A stretch of DNA of 64,000 bases from Phoronis australis (lineage: Eukaryota; Phoronida; Phoronidae), in assembly GCA_002633005.1 (NCBI GenBank), contig NMRA01000148.1:292831-356830 (forward strand). The letters are read 5' to 3'. Every line of letters starts with the position of its first letter. Positions within the stretch are counted from its first letter, which is position 1. The notes below the pieces were generated by a model that was given only the letters and a program-made list of their open reading frames with translations, was not told the origin of the DNA and searched no databases. The position numbers were made by a program, and so were the translations under genes. Of this stretch, positions 34,796 to 49,060 are shown one piece after another.

Positions 34796-37700
34796 TGTTT
34801 AACTCTGCCAACAAAGCGTTGGACTGTGACCTCTGTCACTTGAACACAAGATTGTGTGACGGTATTAATAAATATATTTTCTGTGATTTGGTCATTAACA
34901 ACATCACCGAATGAGCTCTCACAAGCAAAGCTTTCCTGTTGGGCAGCGCCTTCTACCAAGAAAACAACTTGCTGTTGTAAAACCGGTCTCTTCTTGTTAT
35001 CGCTCTGGTCAGAAATGAACTCTTTTGTCGAAATCGTTCGTTATTGCTTTAGACCAGGCTCATGGAGTCTCCTTGTCACGCCGGGTCAAATTGAGCCGCC
35101 GAAACATTATCGTGACTGCCTGGGGAATTCCAGGTGTTTGATTGCAACCAATTTCAATTCACGCAAAGGTTAAGAACACGGTATCTCTTCCCTTTGGAAG
35201 AGCCAAATAAATACGTCTGAGAAGCGGCCACTTTTGACAACATAACATGTTTAAGCGGCGGTAATTTAAAACATGAATGAGCGTTAAACGACGGTGGTAT
35301 CAAAGTTTAGCGTTTGTAGCAACTGGCGGAAACGGTCTCTTTGAGGTATCTGTTTTTCGAGTGGTTAATGAGTGAGTAATTATTAGCTCACCACTTAAAC
35401 CGTGACCAGACGGAACACAAGTTACCATCAGCTCCTGAGCTGCCATCGGGTGTGATCGGTTGACCTCGAATCATCCTCGCGGTATTTCTTCTCATTAACG
35501 TGGATTAGCTCATTAAAATAATAAAACTTCGTGCACGCAGATGTGCCTTTCATTTACGTGCCTCAGTCAAAAGCGAGATGGGCGCTCTTATTCAAGGCTA
35601 TACTCTGCGAGGCACACGTGCTCGATCGTCTCCCTCGGCTGTCCGCACACCCCGATTTTTCGTCGTACACGACTTCTTGTACTCGAATGAGATCGCCGTT
35701 TATACATTCCGATTGTCGGATACGACGTTTTAGCTGGGAAATCCTATTTCAACCACACTCTCCAACTGTAGTTGAGTACAACTGCTGTATACAAAGTCGG
35801 ACACGATTAACCAGCCGTAGTCCTCTAGCCGGACACATCACCCTGAACATCATTCGAATCTCTCAGTCCCCTACATCTGATCACACACTTTACATTATCC
35901 ATGATGTATTGGTGTAGCCACTCTCATCGCATGAAGTCGCTGCCTCCTTTCAGAGAACTGAAAGCCAGGAGCAGCGCAGTATAATTAGCATGTTCGTTTA
36001 ATGATAATACCTTGTTGCTTAGTCTATTTTGACCTTATGTTTCTCAAGGTTAGCACAGGTTTACCGTTTACACCATTTTAGCAGTAAGTGTACTTGTGTT
36101 CATGCAGTCCGGGTGACGATAAAGCTCTGTTTACACACACCCGGATTGCCGTATTATATGGGTTGTTTTCGTATATCACTAATGAAGAAGACTGTATATC
36201 GGAGCTGAGTAGACAAGTCCCCGAAACGATTTTTGACCTCAAAAGTCGTATTAATACTGTTTTTCGTTTGAAATAGGACACGTCCGGGTTTGCTCCGAAA
36301 TTGCATCAATCCTTTTCGAAATCCTATACGACAAACGTCTTTTCGTTCGGAGATCAGTGATTCAATCTGCGTTCTCAAGATCAATTTAGTAGTTAGCAGC
36401 AGGGTTGCTTTAAGCGTTTGGAACACCGATTGTTCACATATTGTTCGGAAATGCGACGGAAATGATGAGAGGGTTTCCTTCCATCACTTTCCTGGGTCTG
36501 AATTTATATTCATTTTAGTTTGAAGGCAAAGTCTCAAGGAAGCAGCAATCTTTTACAACAAACCAAAACATGCCGCAAAAGCGGTGCCAGCTTCTCAACT
36601 TATTTTAATTCAAAACAAGCAGTTGTCATGTATGCATTCTGACTGTCCATTGTTCAGTAAAATCTTAGTACGTCAAGCACGGTACAGATGCCCTTGGCTC
36701 AGTTGAACGAACACTGCGCATGATATGTCACTGATGACTGGTATTGCGTGTATGGCACCGTAGGCAGAGCATGGATTCCGTTCGCTTAATGGAAAAGATA
36801 ATAACTGTTATTTAAACATGGTTTTGTTGATAGGGTGACGCGGAAAAGACTATTATGATGCGCCTGTGAGGAAATTTCAAGTAATTGAAACCCAATGTGT
36901 CGAGTTTTTGCACAAAATTAAGACCAAGCTTAATTAACTTGTATTGTGTTTCCTGCGTAAAAGGATTTAAGTAATATATCGTATAGTAGTCCCATGTTTA
37001 TACGGACAGCACTCGAAGGAGACGTGACTCGACAGGCGCCAAGTGTGATTAATACTTATTTCAATTTTCGGTTTGAACAGCTTGTAAAAATAACTAATCA
37101 CCCCTCCTGATCAATTGTATTAAAAGGGTGTATTAGTCCCCCGGGTCCAATCACCGGAAAGAATTTTAAAAATCTGTTTTAACCTTCTTTGAAACCACTG
37201 TGACCTTCGGGCCAAATCCCCATAAGCCCTACATCATGCGAGAGAATGTCAATAAGTGTTTTTTATAGTCTTTGAATTCGACAGAACATTTGAACCTATA
37301 GACTTTAATTAAACTACAAACCAGCCATTGGTCGAAACATAAGCTTCGCTACTTCGAATATCAAGTCCGCGGAAGAAGGGACAAAATTCACTACAGTGTT
37401 TTCAAACATGTAGCAAAAATGTTCGCGTTCTGCAAAGACGATTAAAGTGACAATTCCACCGTCCTTCGGCCGAACAATGAAAATCTTGTGATCATCTCTA
37501 ATAAAATGGGCTAAGATCTGCAGACCAAGTTTCTTGAATTACGAAAGGCGAGATCGCGGAAGTCTTCGCGAGATATCATCATGCACTATTACTGAAGCAC
37601 GTGGTCACACTAGCTTTCCTCGCGTTTGGCAGGTCAACAGAGCGCAACACCGGTATCAAAATTTTCCTTGCCATGAGATAAATGATTTCTAACAACCAAA

Positions 37701-37904
37701 AGGAATAAAAATATCACAGCGGTTGATATGAAGCAGCTATTTTAGTGATGACCAACCCTGTAAAAACTGACGGCTTTTTGGCGTTCTTTTTTACTTCCGG
37801 GATGCACTGGAAGCCATTTTCTTTTGTGTGGTTACAGCTGCATTAAAGCCGCGTTCCGTCGAAGAAGCCAATTTTTTATTTAGACCACTTACCGTGAAAC
37901 TGGT

Positions 37905-38105
37905 CTCAACTTGTTTACTCGGATGAGAAATGATTTATGGCAAAGATCTGACAGTTTGTTAAGGTTAGCAGAGACCATGCTTGGCGAATAAAATGACACG
38001 TCGTGATATTGTAGAGCCTGGTCTTTAGCAACAACGAACTGTCGGTTCTTTCCAAGCTCACAAACCACATCTGTGAGGAACAATTTGGTACCAATTTCAT
38101 AACCC
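37905..38105. repeat. Diverged dispersed repeat, copy 2 of 3
   Basis: Carries 'gcgaataaaatgacacgtcg', 'agagcctggtc' and 'aacgaactgtcggttctttcc' in the same order as 22484-22620, and similar blocks to 58146-58380. Confidence 0.45.
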
Positions 38106-41066
38106 TAAGAGAAGTTGCGTTTTTGCGATGTGGGGCGAGTTTATTGCCACTTTAGGTAACCTCGTTTACGTTACAGCGAGTGAGTATGTGGGAAATATTT
38201 CATTAAATCTGTATTGAGGATGTAAGCAGAAACCATAGTCACCGTTAATCTTTGAGCACTAGTGGGCGTTGATTGAACTCTATATAATCTATGCGGAATA
38301 CACTCAGAATCATTTATCAGAATTGTACACATTTTTGTAATGGTCGTATGACCGTTATTGAGCGATTATTGTCGAAATGTTATTTTCAGTGGACACAAAG
38401 TCGATTTTGACTAATAAATTTTTAGTATACTTTTTTATTGAAGCCCACGTCGAAACCTGAAGAAAAGTTTCTTTGGCTGGTGAATATGTTCTGCAGTATG
38501 TGTACTGATAGCAAAGAGCAATCGAGTATTTTCCCCAATAGGCACAAGTTCACATGCAGTTTGAAATACTTGTTTGGATTACATGTGATAGCATATCGAT
38601 TGTTGGGTGAAATGTAGGCCGGCTAGCTCTAAAACCGAGAAATTAACGATTCACCTAGGTAAAATCCGTACAAAATACTACTTAGTCGGATAGGCTCGTG
38701 CTTACATAAATTTAACGATTCCGAGAATACTTGGCTGTGGCCGAACAAAGCCCGATACTTTAGAACAACGGACTAAGTAAGAACGTCAAGTGCTAAGATG
38801 TTAATTCTCATCCGGTTTCTGTCTCATTTCCGTCAAAAGCATCGCCGTATATTTAACTCTGAATCACTCCATGGAAGGACGCACCAGAGGCTAATGTATT
38901 TTCTTTTCTCTGCAAAAATGTCGGCTGCGCGAGAGAATGACGTCACACTTCTGTAAAAATAACACTGGGCAGTATGTAAACGGCTGCACCGGGATATCGC
39001 TACGCACGACATAATGAACAGCAAACATACCTGTACTTATCTAAGCTTTAAAAGATCCCTTGAGGTACATTACATGCAATTTTCAGAGCATGTTTAAGTC
39101 GGTTGCACAAGAAATGGTATCTTGCCAGAGACAGGTATCCATTAAAAGAAACTATTACTATTAACTGCAGCACTAATAATATGCTTCAACACACTCGAAT
39201 TACTTTTTGCAGAATTTGGTTTTGTCCTAGAACATTCTCCTACTAGCCGAGTGGCTGCAGTCCACAAATTAGTTCAGTTTATTATCCGCAAGACAAATTG
39301 TTTTTATAAATTCCTTTTTGATGAAGTAAATTTAATAGCAAACGTCTGACAGACTTATCGTAGCTCTAACAAACAAAGCAATTAGGCGCCTGTGGTTTGA
39401 GTTGAATTAGTGTAATGCTAAGATACTCTTTCCTGTAAAACATTGGTTACCTTTGATTAACTTCGCCGGTTCCGCCGGATCAAGGAACTGAGATATGTGA
39501 TTGGTCTGTAAGCCGGAAGTCGTCATAAGGCCCTTTTATACTAACATAACGTTAACATAAACTGCGAAGTTAATTGAACCGTTCATACCAGCTTCGGAAG
39601 TTAACGGCATCGAAGTAAACGGTAGGTGACGCTGTCGTCGTCGAAGTAATCGCAAGGTAGCCCTGATGTATCCCGTGTGGCAATATGAGAACATTTACGT
39701 GTGCTAAATGACATAAAACCTATTTCTAATTCGATTGGTGGTTATTGGGGCAAAATATGAGCAACAATTAGAGACGATACTGCTCTTTAATTGTTGACGA
39801 TAACAGTGACCCTGGCGATAACTTCGATGAAACCGAAGCTGACCGTTCATGCCGCAGCGTCGGCGCCGTGCTGTTGAATCCATCTGTTTACTGCGAAGTT
39901 AACTGGTGCTGTTAACTTTGATTCAGGACCGAAATTAACCGTTCATCATGACCGCAACTCCCCAAAACATCGACGTGCAATCGGTTTTATTGTACGAGTT
40001 TTTACCTAATTTGAAATGAAACACACAAATCACCTCACTTAGATAAAAAGCGAAAGGTGTGAATTTGGTCAGGCTATGTTTGCCACAGGTAACATTCCTC
40101 GGAGCTGTCCGTTATCATTTTCGGTACCAATAAGAGCAAGATTTGTACCGGTATATAGTTCTTGACTTTCAAATTATATTTTTGAAATTGCATCATATTC
40201 GTGGAATCTGATATTTTTAACTGGGTATGTTGGGGCATTGACCACTTTTAGACGCTATATATTTAACTGCATTCGCACACTGTGCTTTAATTTGCCACAG
40301 ATTCCTGAGAATTCGCTGAACGGTATCCTGATTGGGCTATTTTTATAAACTGTAGACGTGTACGTAACTTCGCACCGCCCTCGTGTGACTCCCGCCTGAA
40401 CCAAGCATTATGGATAATGTAAATACATTACTACCCAAAGCGCTAGTCTAAGTTTAGTTCATTACGCATATTTGTGTACAGACAAATTCTGTAGCTTACA
40501 AAGTCCTGTAATACAATCTCCAAGGCGCTCTAAAGTGAAGACATTCGTGATGATGTCAAATCCTAATCTGACGCGCGTTCGTATCCAACTGGTCACGTGC
40601 TCTTTTCCTGCTATAGCAGCGTGTGAGCAAAACTATACTCGGTTCCGTTCCATAAAGCAAGACGCGAATGAATGCTAGTGAGATCGCGTGTTTCGCTTAT
40701 AATACCTGGCGATATCGCCTGAAGGCATTTGTCTGATCTCGCCAAACTAAAGGAATTGTCCTTGCTGAAGGCAGTCCTGGGTTGCGTTCCCCGCTAACTT
40801 CGCGAGACTGCGGCGAGAAATCTTTGCTTATGAGATAGAAGCCGTCAATGTTCTCTCATACTAAAGCTGCATTTTGCCGCCAATATTAATTTTTTAACCG
40901 AAGCACTTTGGTACTTAAAATATTACCACACTCATCCGAACTTGAATTATAGCCGAATGCGGCAACTCAAGTCACAGGCAATGCCCACGTGCTCCAAAAA
41001 TTGTTGACTAACCCCTATAAACTCTGATGATTTCGATTTTTTTTTTTGGTAAGAGAATTAGAATTC

Positions 41067-41155
41067 TATCAAGGTAAACAATGCTACGAGACCGATTTTA
41101 TGGGAGTAAAATGCCTAATTCTATTTGTTTTGTTTTAACCAGCTGAACAGGGCGA
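41067..41155. repeat. Dispersed repeat, copy 3 of 3
   Basis: 'gagaccgattttatgggagt … taattctatttgttttgttttaaccagctgaacagggcga' matches copies at 1944 and 15546 in the same orientation. Confidence 0.55.
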
Positions 41156-42827
41156 ACGTCAACTTTGAATGTTCCAGTTTCGCCCACCAGTCAATACAGA
41201 AACTATGAATTTTCCCCTGCACTAAAACATTTCAGTTTCGTCCACCAACCACTTCAGTGGCAGCTATTTAGCTAGAATTTTACTGGATATTCCTTGACTG
41301 AGCTTAAGTGCTCGCGAAACACTCGCTTGTTACTAAGCGTGATTCTGCGCGGTCACGCGTGATGTCACTCGTCTCGCAAGAACTCTTCTCAACGGAACGC
41401 TCTACTGCAAGCTGCAAAACTATATGACGTGAACATGCGGTCTCTGATGACCTTTTAACGGATGTCAAGAGACGTAAAAAACAAAAAGGATTGTGGGAAA
41501 GTGGTCATCGCATGGAGTACCGCTAGCAGATGTAGACATACGATCTGTAAAAAAACATTTGGTTTTAAAAGTATTTCACGCAGCTAAAAGTTCAGGTATT
41601 AATGAACAGGTAACATTTATCCAAAATCAGTTACTAGCTTATTGAGCAGACAGTGTCTGGATTCTGAATTGGAGGACTCGTATCCCACAAACCTGTGCTC
41701 TGGGATGCGCACACATCGAGTTTAGGTATCTGTAAAAAGGTCCAAATTATAATGGTTATTAATTACTTGAGAGGACAATTTCAGTTTTTGTTATTTCGTT
41801 TACCAAATGAGAAATTTTCTGTTATCAACAATGTAGTCGTAAATCGCTCCTCCGGGTTTTTTCTCTTGGCTTGAAACAGTATGTCATTTGGTTGTTTTAT
41901 GTAGCTCGTTTTTATCTTCCTGTTACTCATTTTCACATCTTGCTCGTCACATTTCACCTGGGGGTCTGTTTAATGAAGGGGACTTGAGACTTAAGACAGA
42001 AATTTGGTCCCAAAGCGCTTTTGATTACTCGGACGCCAGTTAAAACTGTGAACATTTCGTCAAATGTGCAGTGCGAAAGTAAGAATCAAAATGGTTCATA
42101 GTGTGAATGCAATGCCCTGTTTGATTCGGTTTCTGAGACCATCCATAGAAAACCGTATTATTACTCTCCTCATTAGCTTTCAGGGATACTAGAGAAGTGA
42201 GTTTCAGTTTGCCGATGGTAAATACCTGGTAAATACCTGGTGAAATGATTGAATTTGAGAATCATATTAAAAGTGTGATTTCTGCCGCCATTAAACTTAA
42301 TGAGAAAAATCTCATTCCAGGTATCTCCAAATGATTCATACTTTTAAGGAAGACAACGGCCATTTTCTTCACCCGAGCAGTCCTCATCGGACTTGCGGAG
42401 AGCTGTTTGTTCTATTATTTATTACGTCAACTCTTCCATACCATAGCCGGCTATTCAGTTTTAAAGTACAACTCGTGAGGTGCATCGCTTGAAAAACCTA
42501 ATGGCTGGTAACGAAATTATCATGAAAGTCGGTCGTTCGTTATAAGGCTTGGCACAAACGAGTGGACTCAGTGAGGAGGAATTTGTCGGATTATCTGTGT
42601 GTATGCCCATTTGTTGCTTGTTCCATGTATACGTTTTCATAACCTAGGGAACAGTAAAAGAGCATTTATGTGTATCTCACATCGGTCTTTTTATCGTTAA
42701 GATGTTTTTTGAAATATCTATAATGAATTGTGGGACACTGATGTTCAAAGCAGTAGAGCTCTCCGTTGACCTAGTTTTTTGCGAGAAAAGCAAGATCTTA
42801 CAAGACGTCACGCGAGTAAAAAATCGA

Positions 42828-43035
42828 TTGTTTCGGGAGTATGCTTGGGAGTTTAGCGTACTAGGCAATTCTAGCAAATGGCGGCCACTGAAGCAAAGAT
42901 TTTATAGTATCGTTGACTGAAGTGATTAGTTGGCGATTTTGGAGTGTTGAATTGTGGGATTGAATTGGTCGTTTCCGTTCCATAAGCGAATTTTTGTCGC
43001 CGCAAGCGGTCTACGGAACGCAGTCCTGAACTGGT
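42828..43035. repeat. Diverged dispersed repeat (partner at 12751-12930)
   Basis: Contains gtttcgggagtatg, gtgattagttgg, cgtttccgttcca, cgcaagcg and gtctacggaacgcagtc in the same order as 12751-12930. Confidence 0.5.
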
Positions 43036-44084
43036 ACCAGCTAATGAAACCAGAGGTCGAACACTTATATTTCGTACCAGATGGAGACGAAAATGTATAA
43101 TCCCTTAAAATCCATTGATAGTATACAACATATTAACCAGTTGAACGTTCCATTTGGGTATTCTGAACAAGTCGATTAATACTGACCATAAAGTGAATTG
43201 GATCAAATTAGATTTCAAGTCGTAGTTGTAGCACTTGGTAATCATATTTCACGGCACACCCGCACTTTCAGCCCAATCATACATGTGAGATGAGGGTATA
43301 TTAAATGATATTTGATTTGCCACGTTATATAGTATGTTACTGAAACACGTTTATATGTATGCGCAACAAACTGCAAACGTTTTCCGGCAACACAAATTTG
43401 AACCTGCAGTGTGTTCGCAAAAGTAGAGCCTTTCCTCGTCTTTTTCCGTGAAATCCCATATATATTACTTGTGTGGTTTTACGGTTCTACTTTTTAAGAA
43501 GATCTCTACTTTCTCAAAATTGGCATTTCGTAGACTCAGTGCAAATTACGTAGACTATACCATAACATGACATATCCGTTATTGAGAGTTATGTTGGTTT
43601 AACAGCGAGAGGCGCACATTGGGATGTTTAATTGGTTAATTTCACCCCAGTTACAGGTTAATAATGGACAATCGCGCCATGTCTGTCGGCCATTGACCAC
43701 GTGCGTGATTCATCAGAGGCATAAAATGCTTAACGCGTTTTCTTTTACTTCCATACCATTTCCCTGATTGGTTTCAAATAAATTGTTGGGAGATATTATA
43801 ATGGGAGGTAAAATGCTTCAGTACATCTAGAGTTTCCATAAATTTTATCTGTTTTGTTTGCTTATTTTATAGATTTTGCTACTTTTAAACATTAGTCCTT
43901 TCTCTTGGCTGTTGTCAATGGAATCAAATGTAAATAATTCCTATTTAGCAGTGATCCTTAGAAACTAAAGAAACTTTGGTTTTCAGCAGTCTTATCGTTA
44001 TAGGTCTTGAATTTATCAGTCGGAAACTTTGAGCATAAAATTGTAGCTTATAGGAAACAGAGAAAGTGCAAGGAATCGCATGGC

Positions 44085-44119
44085 TGTGATGATGATGATG
44101 ATGATGATGATGGTGATGA
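44085..44119. repeat. (GAT)n microsatellite
   Basis: About ten GAT/GGT triplets. On the minus strand it gives a chance poly-His open frame. Confidence 0.9.
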
Positions 44120-45146
44120 CCAGGCAAAGTAAACTACAGAAACTGAACCGACAGAGATCACCCGTTTTTTAGCCGGGTGCATCTGGCGGTGATTACCTAT
44201 GTTATGACTACCAAATACCAAGCGAGCGAACAGCTGTGAACGTCGCCTGCATCAACTCAGAGAAAATTGAGTTGAACCAGAACACTGTGCTGGGTAAATA
44301 TGCCAACTATAGAGCAACTCTAAATTGTCAGAAATAAACACAAATGTTTGACTAATACAAGATTTTTAAAGCACTCCCTTCTTTGACTCATTTAGAAATT
44401 TATTCGTCGTTCATTTACATTTTACTGTTAAAGGGTCACTTGCCGCTGGCACGCTTTTTCTATGTCGAAGACGTTTGGGTACCATCAGCTCAAGTTACTT
44501 TGCATCCAAGAAGATTAATTTTTACGCGCCCACATATTTGTGAGGCCATATTGCCGTCATCTCTGCCTAGGCGTTCAGGCGTCCGGCGTCAGCTGCTGTA
44601 TCTCCTAAACCACTTGCAGGAGTGTGAGATTGGGCAGGTGTGTTCCTAAGAAGCTGACGTGAATTCCAGATGTGTCCAATTACCGTTGTATCCCTTAGTG
44701 ACATTTTTTCGTATTTGTTAAACCCTTGCAAGATCTTTTGAAAATTTGACAAGTGTTAATTTGACAGATGAACGGATCCGAATAGTATATTCTGATGGCA
44801 CTTTTCACAGTTGTCTCTTTCTGTGGTGTTCCTTAATGGATTTCCATGAAATTTAGCAAATCATTTTTATTGGAGAGAGATTATGATGTCCTCCCATTTT
44901 CGGACTGGTTCGGCGTATGCTGCGCCATCTAATGGCTATATTTATGATACCAATTTTAAAAACCCTTAGACACATACCGATTGCAGTGCAGTCGCGGGTG
45001 CCTTTCAACACTCCGCGTTGCTCTTGTGAGGCGTTCAAACTGGGTCAGGAAGCTTCCGCATTCATTTTTGAAATGGCACCATGGCATATGGATACTTTGA
45101 AAAGATAGTTACAAGTAGATCTTGTCAAGGGTTTCCATCGACATCT

Positions 45147-45845
45147 AGGGTCTGTTTTATGAAAGTGACTAAACGTAGGACCCTAGAAAATTGTGAGATT
45201 TGGTTAACTTTGGAACGTCATATCTCAGACATGACTGATCGTATCCAAAGCCTTGTTTGGAATTGTGTTTAAAATGTTCCACCTATGAACGAGAGGCTAT
45301 TAAAAATGTGACTTTAATGATTTACATGAAAAAATCTCTTCAAATTGCATTAAACGAAAACGAAATGAAAAACGTTTTTGAGACCTCATCTCGAACATTT
45401 ACATCAAATAAAATTCGATCATGTTATTGATACCGTAAGTTTGCTATCAATGTATCTTCTTTTTGATAAATGTTACTGGAAAGACATGGTCAAAATCAAA
45501 TTTCTCAGGCTCTTTAGTTTCAGAAAACATTTACTTTTAATCAGTTAAAATCTCTCTGTTTTATAGACATTTGGCTAAATTACGCAGACTTGTAAACAAA
45601 GTTCTACACAACAGAAATTTGTTCTTCACGCTACCACTCAACAACTGCTGAAAAAACTATTAGCCGCTAATTGTGAGTGCATCTCAGTCTAGTTATTTCA
45701 GTAACTAGCGGCTATGTATACATTCTCAGAGCTTTTTTGAACTTTTGCTCAAGCAAGATTTAATTATTTGTCAGAAGTTGCTGTGCTGTGCAGAGCGTTA
45801 ATTTCTGACTTAAGTTTTATGTCACTTTTCGTGGAACAAGCCCCT
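45147..45845. mobile_element. MITE-like element with GGGxCTGTTxxAxGAAA ends
   Basis: The left end agggtctgttttatgaaagt and the reverse complement of the right end, aggggcttgttccacgaaaa, match imperfectly, followed by gtgac on both. The ~650-bp interior is non-coding. The end motif resembles 7831-8081 and the single end at 41961 (gggggtctgtttaatgaag). Confidence 0.55.
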
Positions 45846-46112
45846 GCTCATCTGAACATTTTCGATTATTTCTGAAACAGAAAATTGTTAAGCTGTTTAG
45901 CATGAGGTGACTTTGGTATCGTAAATACTCACTTTAAAATTACCAGACATTTCTGATGAGATTCCTAGCTGAGAAAACTGCATAATATTGCGACGGCTTG
46001 GGAACAATCCCTCATACATGTATCAGCAACTCAGTTTCAGTCCAGAAGCAACATACTCTGCTAAAACTTCGACAATACAAAGGTATGTAATAGGAACGGT
46101 TTTTAGAAATAA

Positions 46113-46606
46113 GTATAATGGACTGTTGAGGGGGAAAGTGTCGCCGGAAAAATACGAGCGTAATTATGTACATTACGCCGTTATTTACGCCGTTAATTAC
46201 ACCGTAAAATTACGAACGCAGTTTAATTCTTAATTTAGTTTAAACTCTTAGCCAATGACGTTGGGTTTTACAATCCACGGTCGCATGCTCATGGAAATAC
46301 TTATTTACTGACGGGTTACATGTCTACAATACGAGCGCTGAATCATGGCGGATCAAATCATTGCTGCAATGTCAGCGATTGTACAAGAAAGAGCTGCCTA
46401 GCAACAGTCGTGTATGTTAGGTCAACACTGATTGGTTTAAATTTGGAACGTTCTTAAGGTATTTTACGAGCGTAATTTACGGCGATATTTCCCCATTTAA
46501 TTTACGAGCGTAATTTTACTGCAACACTTTTGCAATTTAATTTACGCTCGTAATTACGAGCGTAAGTTTACGGCGACACTTTCCCCTCAACGGCCCACCA
46601 TAATAA
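46113..46606. mobile_element. MITE with ~40-bp inverted ends and internal TTACGAGCGTAA motifs
   Basis: The left end (tataatggactgttgaggg, then aaagtgtcgccgg) pairs with the right end (reverse complement: ttatggtgggccgttgagg, then aaagtgtcgccgtaaa). The palindromic motif ttacgagcgtaa (and half copies) recurs several times inside. No ORF. Confidence 0.75.
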
Positions 46607-48744
46607 GACGATCTGAAGAGTTATTTCCGTAAGTGGTGTTCCCTTTCTATGAAGCGATAGTGTGACGAACCGAATGTTTCTATCGTGTATCTTCTAAGAA
46701 CAATCCCGTTCGCTAGTCACGTAAGGAGTATCGGATTTTGAGAACCACTTTCATGCCCGTTATTTAACGGAGAAAACGGTTATCAAAATTCGGAACCACT
46801 TTAAATGATTGTTACTTAAACACGAGCAAACCAATATATCTCTAACTGATAGCGTTTTTGATGTCACATGTACGTTTAGTAAGAATACGGATCCTTGGTT
46901 ACTTCGGAACCATTTTACCGCGTTAATTGCTGTTCTCCGTTGTAACAAAAAAAATTGACGTGAATGGCCCAGCAAAAAGTCCCATCTTAGTTCTGCATTT
47001 ACTTTCCTTGAGTGAACTATAGTAGCTATTGAACAGTCTGTGTAGGTCATTCGAAGTGAATACAGACTCGGGGAACCGGCCTTGTGCTGGACCGTTTACG
47101 TCACTTTTTGTTCCGTGATAATTAAGTCCCAAGCCAACAGCAGTTGAGAGGGAAATGCCTATCCAATATCAAAAACGGTTACTTTCCCTTTAAAACATTG
47201 CATTATATAGAACACATCTTGTATTTCAAAAATGAATTCGTAGATAAAAGAACTAAAATAAAAGTGAAGATATAAAAAGTTAACACTAGTGCTAATTTCC
47301 GACCATAAAATTTGTAAATATGATATTCACAACGTATGTCATAGACACAAAATAGGTGACCTTGTTCTGTACAGAGAGAATAAACATCACAGGGGTCTAA
47401 CGGTAACACCCGACAGATGTCACAACTGCTTCATTGCAAAGAGTCATGAAGAATTTGTTAGCGCCAGCAGGAAATCATTTAGGGAATTTCTGACTTTCAT
47501 ATTTTTGGAGAGACGGTCCCGTGTCTTCACCCAAGTAGCTCGCTTGATTTTGCGTGATCTCATTTTTGTCATAGTCGCGTCAGGTGGCAAATTAGCCTAC
47601 AGACCCCATGCTGTTGAAGATGCTTTTGCTCTCAATCTGCAATCCCGGTTTTGAAAAGAGAGTCACCTATTGGGTATAAGAATCGTCCATTACATTTTCT
47701 TTGAGGTGAGTGGTTCACAGAAGTGGTTGCAACGTGCATGTGATGAACAAGTGCATTTCGGGTCACACCTGGCAGAGACATTGCAGTGTCATTGACCACG
47801 AGAAAAGAACTGATGAATGATTATAATACAGTACAGAAAATGACGATTAGTTGTAAGCTTTCATTCATCAATTCTTGAGTGATGCGTTCATGGTGTGACG
47901 TCACACAAGACAGGAACATATTTGTCATTGTTGTTTGACTTGAACACTACAAATTGGTACACAAAATACATGTAATTTGGTAGGAAGGAAAATAAACATG
48001 TTTGAGCCGATAAGTACCAGTTTTAAGTGAGCCAATCTTAACGGTGAGTTTGAGGATTTTTGAGCTCACCTCCGTATGAGTCGCTCGGAAGTAAAGAGAT
48101 GTTGATCTTCACTTTGTCGTGTCTGAGGTTCGCCGCACGATTGATGAGAAATCGCTTAAAAGACTAATTATGGGCAAATAGTCCCTTGGGATACTGTTTG
48201 AGTCACGCATGTTTTATAGACGAACTTCTTTTCAAAGGGAGAAGCGTTTTGTGATTTTCCTATCAAATAGTCAAATTTATAATACAGTATCAGAGTGCAA
48301 CTTATTCGTTATGGAAGTTCAATTGTGGCTTAACGTTATTTAGCGACTTTTGGTTTACTGCCAACCTTAGCTGTCTCTGCGTGCTGATAACAAGATGATA
48401 TGAAAGGATGTGCAGTTGTTTCCATGGTAACACAATTACCATATATGCACCCGAATGATGTTAATAAAGCGGCTGTCTGAACACGTGGGACTGTCAGTTA
48501 TCGAATGTTTTTTCTTCGCTTCATGAGGCTGGTGAATTTCAGATCTCGTATGATGGATGGTTGAGCACGCATGGTTAGGATATATAGATAATCTGATTTT
48601 AATGAAATTGATTTTTACGCTAGCAATAAACGGTTCCATTGTTTTATCAGAAAATGATTGCGATAGCTGTTGTTTACGCTACTGGGTCACTTACTAAAAT
48701 TGTAATCGAATAGCTACAAATGTTGACGATTCAACAATTTTTAT

Positions 48745-49060
48745 AGAATCAGCTTCCTATCCGTCTGTCCGTCGTCCGTCGTTACAGTTTCTTGTTCGTT
48801 AATTACCTCAATGACATTCTGGCGAGTCATGATGAATTTTGACACAGCACTGTAAGGCTGGAATGCGACGGAATAGAATTAAAATTTTACGGTGGCCCGT
48901 GAAAATTTACCATAAGGGTCATTTGTCAACTTTGAAAAACGTTCCGGCTCAATTTTTAACGGGACCTAAAGTTGATGAGAACATCGTGATAAAATGTTCC
49001 TAAGATTCGACAACCAGGGGACCTCCTGTTGATACAAAGATGATGTGTTTACGTGGACAT
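48745..49060. repeat. Degenerate relative of the CCGT-containing repeat
   Basis: Contains 'ccgtctgtccgtcgtccgtcg', a 'tgatgaattttgacacag' block and a 'gacctaaagttgatgagaac' block, resembling the units in 52560-53850. Confidence 0.4.

Noticed and set aside
35531-35917. 128-codon plus-strand frame
   Set aside because: No domain, no splice support, composition typical of translated non-coding DNA.
43945-44127. Minus-strand frame with a poly-histidine run
   Set aside because: Produced by a (GAT)n microsatellite; no other coding signal.
47289-47654. 121-codon plus-strand frame in junctophilin intron 1
   Set aside because: Isolated, no family signal, random-like composition; a chance frame is expected in a 22-kb intron.
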